Shown piece by piece: positions 1 through 5,688 of a stretch of DNA of 5,688 nucleotides. Every line of letters starts with the position of its first letter. Position 1 is the first letter of the stretch. This stretch comes from Bdellovibrionales bacterium RBG_16_40_8 (GTDB lineage Bacteria; Bdellovibrionota; Bdellovibrionia; Bdellovibrionales; UBA1609): positions 1,014 to 6,701 of the forward strand of contig MEPT01000099.1 in assembly GCA_001769925.1 (NCBI GenBank). The letters run 5' to 3'. The translations under genes and the position numbers were made by a program. The notes under the pieces are model-generated. The model had not been told where the DNA came from. It worked only from the letters and a program-made list of their open reading frames with translations, and ran no database searches.

Positions 1-835
1 ATGAATGAAATTGAATATTTTGATTTTTAATTAGTTCTTGTAGAGGCGCTTTATCTACATATTGGCTAAACCCTCCAGAGTAATACGTATAGAATTCATT
101 TCTTATATCATTTAATAATTCGTTTAAAAAGTTTGTGTAAAATCCACTCTCACTTGGCAATGTCCCACCAACAATTGATTCTAGTGCAGATCTGCCTTTT
201 ATAAGTTCACCCGTAAACAAAAAGCCGGTAATCTGCCTAGTTAAATTTGCATTTTGTTCCCAAAATGACTCTTTTTTATTATTCTGAGATTTGATTTCAT
301 AAGGTCTGATTAAAGCATAAATAGCTTCATGAAATATGAGCGCCACAGCATTACCAGAATTTAATTGTGAGTACATTTTAGAATTTATCGTAATTGATTT
401 GTTATAGCGAACGGCAAGCTGGACCATTTGAGCTTTATCAAACTTGACAACAGTATCTCCATCGTCGGGCACATCATACAGATCGCGATCAATCCAACGC
501 CAAGAGTACATCTCCATGGTTTTAAGTAAAGATAAAGCAAAAACTTTATCGACTTGATATATTTCAGTCAGCTTTTGAGCTAATTTATATTTATCAAGGT
601 CATTTCTGTGGTTAAAAATAGTGTTGATTTTGGTCTGTATAACAGTCATTGGTTCAACATCGTGATTAAAAACCGGCTCAAGATGAACCCCCGCTTCGAC
701 GAGGTCATAAAGATAAGGTTTGCCGTTGATCAGAATCCCATCTCCACCGTTACCAGCACCATTACTCCAAGCAGGACTAGACATGCCAACGAGTAAAGCA
801 CTCAAAGCTAATTTTGCTAAAAATCGTGATTTCAT
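1..835 (-). CDS. Secreted protein of unknown function with GNGGDG and HEAIY motifs (3' end cut by window)
   Basis: I translated this frame by hand: it is open from an ATG at 835 down to base 1 (278 codons) with no stop, so the C-terminus lies outside the window. Residues 1-24 form a Sec signal peptide: KSR, then a hydrophobic core, then SPAWS with likely cleavage before NGAGNGGDG. A GNGGDG stretch right after the signal peptide, followed by LYDLVEAG (about residues 45-52), resembles a group of exported proteins I know from Bdellovibrio-like genomes. A hydrophobic segment ending in HEAIYAL (H169, E170) recalls a metalloprotease helix, but the second histidine of HExxH is replaced by Y173, so catalysis cannot be claimed. 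The start overlaps the stop of the upstream TIGR02147 gene (ATGA). A strong AGAGGAG ribosome site lies 7 bases upstream. Function is unknown. It is probably periplasmic or secreted. Confidence 0.85.
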   Translation of the reverse strand, partial: MKSRFLAKLALSALLVGMSSPAWSNGAGNGGDGILINGKPYLYDLVEAGVHLEPVFNHDVEPMTVIQTKINTIFNHRNDLDKYKLAQKLTEIYQVDKVFALSLLKTMEMYSWRWIDRDLYDVPDDGDTVVKFDKAQMVQLAVRYNKSITINSKMYSQLNSGNAVALIFHEAIYALIRPYEIKSQNNKKESFWEQNANLTRQITGFLFTGELIKGRSALESIVGGTLPSESGFYTNFLNELLNDIRNEFYTYYSGGFSQYVDKAPLQELIKNQNIQFHS

Positions 836-1677
836 TTCTTTTCTCCTCTTTCAGCAGCTCGAAAAAGCTGGATATTAAAAACAAAAGTTTCATCTGAAGT
901 TCCTTCCAGAGCCTCAAACTCTTCCATAAAGCACTTTACAAGTTCACGCAGTCGAGTCTTCGCTTCTTTTAAGGATCCTTTTTTAATATTTAAAAAATAG
1001 GCATTGAACTCGCGCTCAGATACGGGTTGTGATTTGACTTGTTCAGCTGCCATTTTACTGATTTCTTCATGAAATGCTTGCACACCTCTGTCAGGTACAT
1101 CCACTCGATTGCTCGCATGTGAAACGTTATTACTGAGATTTCCATGCGCAGTTTTTTTTAAAAGTTTTAGTTCACACAAACGATCAATCACATTTTTTAT
1201 TTCATGCAAAGATCTTTTTAACTTCAGCTTCGATTGTATCCATGACGGGTTTGAAGAAAAATCAGAACGTGTTACCATTACTTTAATCAAAAAGTGAACG
1301 GGATCGCTGACAAGTTTAAAATTTTCAAGAGCCATAGGTTGAAACCCATTGCCTTTTGGTGCCAAAGTGCGCAGCCGATCATGATAGAAACTTTTCTCTC
1401 GCTCATTTGCTGTGGACTCGAGTGCGATCAAGGTTTCAAGATAAATTCCTTCCTTCATGTTCAAACCCAATGAGTTCACAAGACTTGGCAGATAGCTTTT
1501 TGGCACCGCTCTATTTCGCGCTAATATCTGTTGAAGGGGGCCGTGACTTTTAAGTCCTAGATGTTGTGCCCAGGCACGAATCGAAAACGCCGGATTGTGA
1601 CGTTTTTTTCTTTCCCACGCGTAACGTAAGAAATCCCGCGCACTTTGAAATTGATAAATCTGTAATTCATTATTCAT
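832..1677 (-). CDS. TIGR02147 family protein (DUF4423), probable transcriptional regulator
   Basis: The 281-residue product matches the pattern of the TIGR02147 family, known mainly from Fibrobacter and Bdellovibrio-type bacteria. An N-terminal helical part has the motif FSIRAWAQHLGL...LQQILARNR (about residues 30-58), which looks like a helix-turn-helix. It is followed by an SLGL...E..YLETLIALE segment, a winged-helix-like middle (about 130-195, with the DPVHFLIKVMV and SWIQSKLKL stretches), and the family's usual end, ETFVFNIQLF. The frame stays open upstream to a TTG at 1818 (328 residues). I prefer the ATG at 1677 because family similarity starts there and the extra 47 residues look unrelated; however, no strong ribosome site precedes this ATG. 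The stop overlaps the start of the exported protein, so the two form one unit. DNA binding is inferred; the target is unknown. Confidence 0.85.
   Translation of the reverse strand: MNNELQIYQFQSARDFLRYAWERKKRHNPAFSIRAWAQHLGLKSHGPLQQILARNRAVPKSYLPSLVNSLGLNMKEGIYLETLIALESTANEREKSFYHDRLRTLAPKGNGFQPMALENFKLVSDPVHFLIKVMVTRSDFSSNPSWIQSKLKLKRSLHEIKNVIDRLCELKLLKKTAHGNLSNNVSHASNRVDVPDRGVQAFHEEISKMAAEQVKSQPVSEREFNAYFLNIKKGSLKEAKTRLRELVKCFMEEFEALEGTSDETFVFNIQLFRAAERGEKK
843..849 (-). promoter_or_regulatory. Ribosome binding site for the exported HEAIY protein
   Basis: AGAGGAG on the minus strand, 7 bases upstream of the ATG at 835 and inside the 3' end of the TIGR02147 gene. It fixes the start of the exported protein. 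Together with the ATGA overlap it implies translational coupling. Confidence 0.7.
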
Positions 1678-1747
1678 GTTGCTGGTTCTAACGTATAAGT
1701 GAAGAAATTCAAAGATTTTTGAGTACAAAGTGGTTAAGTTTTGAGCC

Positions 1748-1777
1748 ACTATAAAATTTTTATAATCAGAACTCCAA
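1748..1777 (-). promoter_or_regulatory. Candidate promoter for the TIGR02147/exported-protein operon
   Basis: On the minus strand, TTGGAG (1777-1772) is followed after 18 bases by TATAGT (1753-1748, 5 of 6 matches to the -10 consensus). Transcription from here would give a leader of roughly 65 bases before the ATG at 1677, which agrees with that start choice. The -35 match is poor and the region is AT-rich, so this could be chance. Confidence 0.25.
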
Positions 1778-1816
1778 CGGACATTAGTCGAAAAAGATGA
1801 ACTCAGTGCATCTGAC

Positions 1817-1854
1817 AAATTTCTAAATTTCGACTAGCTCGCATCGGCTGTCGA
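1817..1854. repeat. Palindromic cluster: AAATTT pair plus GC-rich hairpin
   Basis: AAATTT-CT-AAATTT (1817-1830) is a perfect 6-base inverted repeat. It directly abuts, and shares one base with, a hairpin whose outer arms are TCGAC (1830-1834) and GTCGA (1850-1854), with inner pairs AGC/GCT and CG/CG around a CAT loop and two bulged bases. It lies between the transposase remnant and the TIGR02147 gene. It could be a decayed insertion-sequence end, a factor-independent terminator lacking a clean U-tract, or an operator. The sequence alone does not decide. Confidence 0.4.
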
Positions 1855-1881
1855 CAGATATTTCTTATCAAGCTCAACGTC

Positions 1882-2394
1882 TCATCTTTTTTGTGCCATG
1901 ATCACATGGTCATCTTTGAGATTACTTTTTTCTTTCGTTGGTATTGTTTTTCGCCTGCGACCCAAATAATCAATGTCAACTTGTACATTTTTAATTTTAA
2001 AATTTAATTCTTTTTCTTGCTCATAAAATTCTTTGATCGTTTCACCGCTGCCCTCACCCCTTGCCGCTATTATTGTCGCCAACTCAGATTTAAACTTCTC
2101 AAGTTCGTGCTTCTTCTCCGCAAGCTCTTGATTCACTTTCTTTCGCTCAGGATGCACCCGCTCAATAATCTTATCCGGCGCTTCTTCAGTCTTGTAGGTC
2201 GTCGCAAATCAATACCAAAATTCTCAATCATGTATTTAAAACAATTCTCCTCACGCCAACGACGCTTTAAAATTAAAATCGCATCCACAGCCTTTAAATA
2301 CGGATTCGTTGTCAGTATCGGGATCTGACGGCCATTTTCTGATAATAAAATAATCGTGCGCTCATTACCATATCTTGTCGCTTTCAACAAGAAT
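1882..2394 (-). pseudogene. Transposase remnant (DDE family), C-terminal part, frameshifted
   Basis: Two adjacent minus-strand frames together read as the C-terminal part of a DDE transposase. The first (to about 2200) has ENGRQIPILTTNP, then a helix with RRWREENCFKYMIENFGIDL. The E in RWREEN sits where the last catalytic acid of such enzymes is expected. The second resumes in another frame as YKTEEAPDKIIERVHPERKK and continues as a charged coiled coil (ELAEKKHELEKFKSELA) and a GRRRKTIP segment, as in full-length relatives. The switch falls near 2197-2206 and is explained by loss of one base. The N-terminal domain with the first two catalytic aspartates is missing, and the extreme C-terminus also seems cut. 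It abuts the phosphoribosyltransferase remnant on the opposite strand. The exact IS family is not assigned. Almost certainly inactive. Confidence 0.7.
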
Positions 2395-2814
2395 GACTGA
2401 GACACACCCCAAATCTTTCTTCAAAGGTGATATTTTAGACTCTAAAAAAAAAGCTGTTGTTGTCAATCTTGCTAGAGCGGGAACTTTGCCAAGTTATGTT
2501 TGCTATCAAACTTTAAATTTTCTGTTAGACCCGAAAGGTGTGCGACAAGATCATATAATGATCGCTCGAGCCACCAGCGAACAAGGTAAAGTTGAAGGTG
2601 CTAATCTTGGGTCATTTAAAATCGGCGGTGGAGTAAATCTCACCCAGATGCGATTATCTATGCCGTACGCGTCGATAGGGGTTTAAGCTCTTCTGAAATA
2701 CTTGCCACAACGCCCGGCACCCAATGGGAAAAAGAGCGCGGGTTAAATGACAAACAATACATTGTACCCGGTGGCGGAGGCCTTGGTGAAGTTATGAATA
2801 ACTCGTATGATTAA
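2393..2814 (+). pseudogene. Uracil phosphoribosyltransferase-like gene remnant (5' truncated, internal deletion, frameshift)
   Basis: The first part reads THPKSFFKGDIL, VVVNLARAGTLPS (equivalent to the ILRAG strand of uracil phosphoribosyltransferase), DHIMIARATSEQG, then GSFKIGG up to about 2629. Similarity then jumps to another frame that reads RRWSKSHPDAIIYAVRVDRG and ends in LNDKQYIVPGGGGLGEV...NNSYD with a TAA at 2812-2814. HPD..IY....D.GL and YIVPG are typical of the end of this enzyme family. The segment expected between, holding the DP(M)xATGGS PRPP loop (about 45-50 codons), is absent. This points to an internal deletion near 2624-2634 that also shifted the frame. The N-terminal third is missing where transposase sequence begins. 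In the first frame the ribosome would stop at the TAA at 2684-2686. The family assignment rests on motifs, and no PRPP-binding activity is possible. Confidence 0.6.
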
Positions 2815-2837
2815 GCATTTTTTTTTATAATTTATTC

Positions 2838-2866
2838 TTGGATGCTTATGACCAAAATGCTATATC
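2838..2866 (+). promoter_or_regulatory. Candidate promoter for the NarK-type transporter
   Basis: TTGGAT (2838-2843), a 17-base spacer, then TATATC (2861-2866), about 55 bases before the transporter start. Spacing is ideal but both hexamers match the consensus only moderately. The intergenic stretch 2815-2921 is very AT-rich and includes a run of nine T at 2818-2826. I saw no clear FNR-type TTGAT-N4-ATCAA site, so no anaerobic or nitrate control can be claimed. Confidence 0.3.
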
Positions 2867-2921
2867 AAAATTATATACAGTCAGTGGTTACAACTTTGTA
2901 TTAACAGAATGAGAGAACAAT

Positions 2922-4403
2922 ATGGAAATGGAGCGCGCAACCTATAAGTCCCATCTAATGCTGGGGCTTAACACAATAGCTTTTACTTTTTGTTTTGCAG
3001 CATGGATGTTAAATGGCGTGCTGGTAACCTTTTTAGCTTCAAATCAGATTTTTAAATGGGGACCGATTGAAATTGGGTGGTTACTCGGAATTCCGGTTTT
3101 AACTGGATCTATTTTTCGACTGCCCGTTGGGATCTTAACTGACAAGTACGGAGGAAAGCCGGTTTTTGCATCAATACTGTTTTTTTGTGCACTACCACTA
3201 TTTCTTTTATCGTATGCCAATGACTTTTTAAGCTTTGCCCTTTGCAGTTTCGGATTTGGTATGGCTGGTACTGGTTTTTCAGTTGGAATTGCCTACACGT
3301 CAGTATGGTATCCAAAACGCAATCAAGGTACTGCATTGGGAATTTTCGGAGCTGGCAATGCTGGCGCCGCATTAACTACTCTAATAGGCCCTTCATTACT
3401 TAATAATCTCACTAGTAATGGCACTAACCCCGAAGGATGGCGCACATTACCCATAATTTATGCAGCAGTGATGATAATTATGGGACTTATCTTCGTATTT
3501 TTTGCACAAAATAAAAAAGCCCAAGCACAATCTAAGAAGCTTCGCGAGCTACTTCAGCCGCTTAAGCAAGCCCGTGTCTGGAGATTCGGACTTTACTACT
3601 TTCTAGTATTTGGTTGTTTTGTTGCTTTTGCTCAATGGCTTGTACCATATTTTGTTAATGTCTATTTTGTTTCGCTAGTTACTGCCGGGATTTTAGCATC
3701 AACGTTTAGCTTTCCATCAGGGGTTATACGAGCCTTTGGCGGGTGGATGTCAGATCGCTGGGGGGCGCGTAAAGTTTTATACTGGGTGCTCGGCACCTCA
3801 GTTTTATTTAGCTTTCTTCTTATAATTCCAAAAATGGTGATTTATTCGCCTGGCAGAGGGGTTATGGCTAGAATACCCGGCGAAATTAATTCTATTACTT
3901 CAGAGGCCATAACAGTTGGGGAACAATCATATCCCCTTCGCCCCAAGCCCGAACATTTGATCGATGGCGATGAACAAGGTTTGGTTTTTCCAACCAAACA
4001 AATGTGGAATGAACCTATGGTTAAAGTCGGCGATAAAGTTAAAAAAAATGAGCTGCTCGCTAAAGGCGTAACACGAATTTATTTTCAAGCTAACGTTTGG
4101 ATTTTTGCAATATTTGTAATTTTATTAGGAAGCATTTGGGGAGTGGGTAAAGCTGCAGTTTATAAATATATTCCTGATTATTTTCCAAATGAAGTCGGTG
4201 TAGTTGGCGGAATGGTAGGGGTTTTAGGCGGCTTGGGCGGTTTTTTCTGCCCAATTATATTCGGATACCTACTTGAGTGGACCGGTCTTTGGACAAGTTG
4301 CTGGATGTTTATGCTAATTATCTCAGTCATTTGTTTATTCTGGATGCATCGAGTAGTAGTAGGACTAACAAAGTACCCAGCAGGGTTTGACAGTAAACAC
4401 TGA
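2922..4403 (+). CDS. narK: Nitrate/nitrite transporter, NarK (NNP) family of MFS
   Basis: This 493-residue, 12-helix inner-membrane protein should move nitrate and/or nitrite. Both nitrate-signature motifs are present: GAGNAGAALTTLIGP (143-157, helix 5) and GVVGGMVGVLGGLGGFFCP (426-444, helix 11). The two substrate-binding arginines of NarK have counterparts at R66 (FRLPVG, helix 2) and R270 (VIRAFGGWMSDRWG, helix 8). The MFS loop motifs GILTDKYGGKP and GGWMSDRWGARK are intact. Residues about 308-387 are an extra block between helices 9 and 10, predicted periplasmic, ending in VKVGDKVKKNELLAKG, which resembles a biotinyl/lipoyl-type fold. E. coli NarK (about 463 residues) lacks it. The ATG at 2922 is preceded by GAGAG (2911-2915) at 6 bases. 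No nitrate reductase genes lie nearby, so whether it imports nitrate, exports nitrite or exchanges them is open. Confidence 0.92.
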   Translation: MEMERATYKSHLMLGLNTIAFTFCFAAWMLNGVLVTFLASNQIFKWGPIEIGWLLGIPVLTGSIFRLPVGILTDKYGGKPVFASILFFCALPLFLLSYANDFLSFALCSFGFGMAGTGFSVGIAYTSVWYPKRNQGTALGIFGAGNAGAALTTLIGPSLLNNLTSNGTNPEGWRTLPIIYAAVMIIMGLIFVFFAQNKKAQAQSKKLRELLQPLKQARVWRFGLYYFLVFGCFVAFAQWLVPYFVNVYFVSLVTAGILASTFSFPSGVIRAFGGWMSDRWGARKVLYWVLGTSVLFSFLLIIPKMVIYSPGRGVMARIPGEINSITSEAITVGEQSYPLRPKPEHLIDGDEQGLVFPTKQMWNEPMVKVGDKVKKNELLAKGVTRIYFQANVWIFAIFVILLGSIWGVGKAAVYKYIPDYFPNEVGVVGGMVGVLGGLGGFFCPIIFGYLLEWTGLWTSCWMFMLIISVICLFWMHRVVVGLTKYPAGFDSKH

Positions 4404-4427
4404 TTTAAATCCTACCTTAAGTTTTTT
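4402..4427. terminator. Weak candidate terminator between convergent genes
   Basis: The 25-base gap between the convergent transporter and lipoprotein genes can form a weak A/U-rich stem (GATTTAA with TTAAGTT, two G-U pairs, 8-base loop) followed by further T in the plus direction. Position favours a terminator for the transporter gene. Stem stability is low, hence the low confidence. Confidence 0.25.
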
Positions 4428-4428
4428 A

Positions 4429-5415
4429 TTATTGCGGTGGTATAATAATGATGTCTTGTACAGAATTGGTAAATGCATCTTTAATAAAGCTAGCATTTAC
4501 CACAGTACCAGTAGTGGTAATTTCAACAATAGCGTCGTGAATATCGCTTGCCACTATGAGATTGCCATTCGGCAGTTCTGCAATAGCAATTGGATTATCA
4601 ATTATGCCAAGATTATTAAAAATTGATGATGGCACCATGGGGTTTTCATCTGTGGCTTCGTAAATTGTATCGTCGCCATTACCAGTAATATATATATTGC
4701 CATTAGAGTGGCCATAAACATCTATCGGATTAACTGCAGCCCCAAAGCCTTGATAAGCTTCGAAACACGTAGCACTACTTTCTCCTGATATATCATAAAT
4801 ATTGATATCGTCATTGCCATTACTCGCAACAACCAAATGCCCCGCAACAGTGATAGTGATGCCTCTTGCTGTTGCTATCGTGCAAGTCTCAGAACCGGTA
4901 GTGATAGGAGTCGTTACATATGGAGTAGCTCCTGAAACTGGTATGCGCTGAGTGTTTACAAATTTTTCAACCGTATTAGATTCTGCAGCGTAGTACGTAC
5001 CTTCAATCCCGCGCCAAACACCATAAATATTACCGGTAAATTGCAAGTTTGATGCATATAAAGTCAGGGCTCCAGTATATATATTTAAAAGATTCAGTTG
5101 ATCTGGCCCATCAGTTGAAACGACAACATTTGCACCGTCAAAAAGCGCAAGTCCTCTTACAGCCTGACCATCTGAAGAAGTATCAGCAATAACAGATATA
5201 AACTCTCCATCAAGCGTATACATAGCGGCCGTATGCTGTACAGGAGTCGTTATACTATTTAAAATTATAATTCTACCATCGTTAAGCCCCAGTGCCGGAA
5301 AATAAAAACTATTACTTTTTACCCCACAGCCTAAAAGCGCTAAATAGCAATAGCCAATTAAAACAGAAAAAATAAGCGGTAGATAAAAAATAGAATTAAC
5401 TTTAAAATTTTTCAT
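4429..5415 (-). CDS. Beta-propeller-like outer-membrane lipoprotein
   Basis: A 328-residue lipoprotein of unknown exact function. An N-terminal hydrophobic segment (about 8-28) ends in a lipobox, LLGC, with the acylated cysteine at C30; glycine at the next position does not favour inner-membrane retention. The mature part repeats a pattern of short beta strands typical of NHL/SMP-30-like propellers: GLALFDGANVVVSTDGPD (88-105), GITITVAGHLVVASNGNDD (185-203), VYGHSNGNIYITGNGDD (233-249) and IAELPNGNLIVASDIHD (278-294). The closing strand is QDIIIIPPQ. I estimate six or seven blades. C178 and C217 could form a disulfide. No catalytic motif is evident; binding or scaffolding at the cell surface is a guess. 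Its ATG overlaps the stop of the upstream barrel gene (ATGA). AGGGGA lies 8 bases before the start. Confidence 0.85.
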   Translation of the reverse strand: MKNFKVNSIFYLPLIFSVLIGYCYLALLGCGVKSNSFYFPALGLNDGRIIILNSITTPVQHTAAMYTLDGEFISVIADTSSDGQAVRGLALFDGANVVVSTDGPDQLNLLNIYTGALTLYASNLQFTGNIYGVWRGIEGTYYAAESNTVEKFVNTQRIPVSGATPYVTTPITTGSETCTIATARGITITVAGHLVVASNGNDDINIYDISGESSATCFEAYQGFGAAVNPIDVYGHSNGNIYITGNGDDTIYEATDENPMVPSSIFNNLGIIDNPIAIAELPNGNLIVASDIHDAIVEITTTGTVVNASFIKDAFTNSVQDIIIIPPQ

Positions 5416-5688
5416 TTTGCTAATCCCCTAAATATATCACCTAGAGATGCCCCTAAATTATAAGTCAAATTAAGCCAGATAGTTTGCTCTTTATAATCTG
5501 AGTCTTTCTGAAGCCCTGTGCTGGCAGCAGGTATAGCGCCTGCAGAAAAGTTATAATTTATCCCTAAAGTAATATCCCCAAAAGATGCCTGATAACCTGC
5601 GAAGGCTTGTCCCATGCTATATTTGTACTCCACTATGTTGCTAAGGTTTTTTGCAATAAAATAATGTCGCGCTAGTATAAATGCATAA
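5412..5688 (-). CDS. Probable outer-membrane beta-barrel protein, C-terminal end (5' part outside window)
   Basis: The frame is open from the right window edge (base 5688) to the TGA at 5412-5414, giving 91 visible codons. A GTG at 5633 is only an internal codon, because the frame continues upstream without a stop as YAFILARHYFIAKNLSNIVE. The visible part alternates hydrophobic and polar residues in short strands: RHYFIAKNLSNIVEYKY, AFAGYQASFGDITLGINYNF and QTIWLNLTYNL. Turns are rich in G, N, S and D, as in transmembrane barrels of the Gram-negative outer membrane. It does not end in phenylalanine but carries an 11-12-residue tail after the last strand. It is followed by, and overlaps by four bases, the propeller lipoprotein gene, so the two are probably made together. 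The barrel family cannot be named from this fragment. Confidence 0.65.
   Translation of the reverse strand, partial: YAFILARHYFIAKNLSNIVEYKYSMGQAFAGYQASFGDITLGINYNFSAGAIPAASTGLQKDSDYKEQTIWLNLTYNLGASLGDIFRGLAK
5424..5429 (-). promoter_or_regulatory. Ribosome binding site for the propeller lipoprotein
   Basis: AGGGGA on the minus strand, 8 bases before the ATG at 5415 and within the last codons of the barrel gene. It supports this start and coupled translation of the two genes. Confidence 0.6.

Noticed and set aside
1675..1818. Longer 328-residue version of the TIGR02147 protein starting at TTG 1818
   Set aside because: Family similarity begins at the ATG at 1677, TTG is a rarer start with no ribosome site, and a candidate promoter lies inside the extra region.
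2017..2328. Plus-strand open frame of 103 codons
   Set aside because: It lies opposite the transposase remnant, whose minus frames show recognisable protein motifs; the plus frame shows none.
2812..2848. Inverted repeat TAAGCAT / ATGCTTA with T-run, as a terminator
   Set aside because: The arms are only 7 bases, the loop is 23 bases, and the T-run lies inside the loop rather than after the stem.
2815..2921. FNR or NarL-type control site before the transporter
   Set aside because: No TTGAT-N4-ATCAA-like palindrome or convincing paired heptamers are present.
3109..3372. Minus-strand open frame of 87 codons
   Set aside because: It is antisense to conserved helices of the NarK transporter and has no ribosome site or recognisable motif.
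5631..5633. GTG as the start of a 73-residue protein
   Set aside because: The frame stays open upstream to the window edge with barrel-like sequence and no ribosome site precedes the GTG, so it is an internal codon.

Overview
This 5.7 kb, AT-rich window looks like the chromosome of a Gram-negative predatory-type bacterium, probably a low-GC member of the Bdellovibrionota. The main clue is a TIGR02147/DUF4423-type protein. That family is typical of Bdellovibrio relatives and Fibrobacter. Here it is coupled to a secreted protein with a GNGGDG start and an HEAIY motif, a combination I associate with Bdellovibrio-like genomes. A lipoprotein and an outer-membrane barrel confirm a Gram-negative envelope. 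The lineage is inferred from gene content alone.

Layout from left to right. (1) Positions 1-1677, minus strand: a two-gene unit. The TIGR02147 gene (1677-832) comes first. Its stop codon overlaps the start of an exported protein of unknown function (835 to beyond the window edge) in an ATGA junction. The exported gene runs off the left end. (2) Positions about 1820-2820: a decayed zone. A minus-strand C-terminal fragment of a DDE transposase, broken by a frameshift, lies head-to-head with a plus-strand remnant of a uracil-phosphoribosyltransferase-like gene. That remnant has lost its 5' part and, apparently by an internal deletion, its PRPP-binding loop. Neither is likely to be functional. 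(3) Positions 2922-4403, plus strand: an intact nitrate/nitrite transporter of the NarK (NNP) family. It carries an unusual insert of about 80 residues between membrane helices 9 and 10 that resembles a biotinyl/lipoyl-type fold. (4) Positions 4429-5688, minus strand: a second coupled pair. The C-terminal end of a probable outer-membrane beta-barrel protein enters from the right edge and overlaps, again by ATGA, a lipoprotein built from beta-propeller-like repeats.

Working picture: two envelope/secretion operons flank a NarK transporter and a scar of mobile-element activity. No nitrate reductase genes are visible, so NarK's pathway partner is unknown. No tRNA, rRNA, CRISPR array or intact mobile element was found. 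The best candidates for new biology are the NarK insert, the TIGR02147/exported-protein coupling, and the barrel/propeller-lipoprotein pair.
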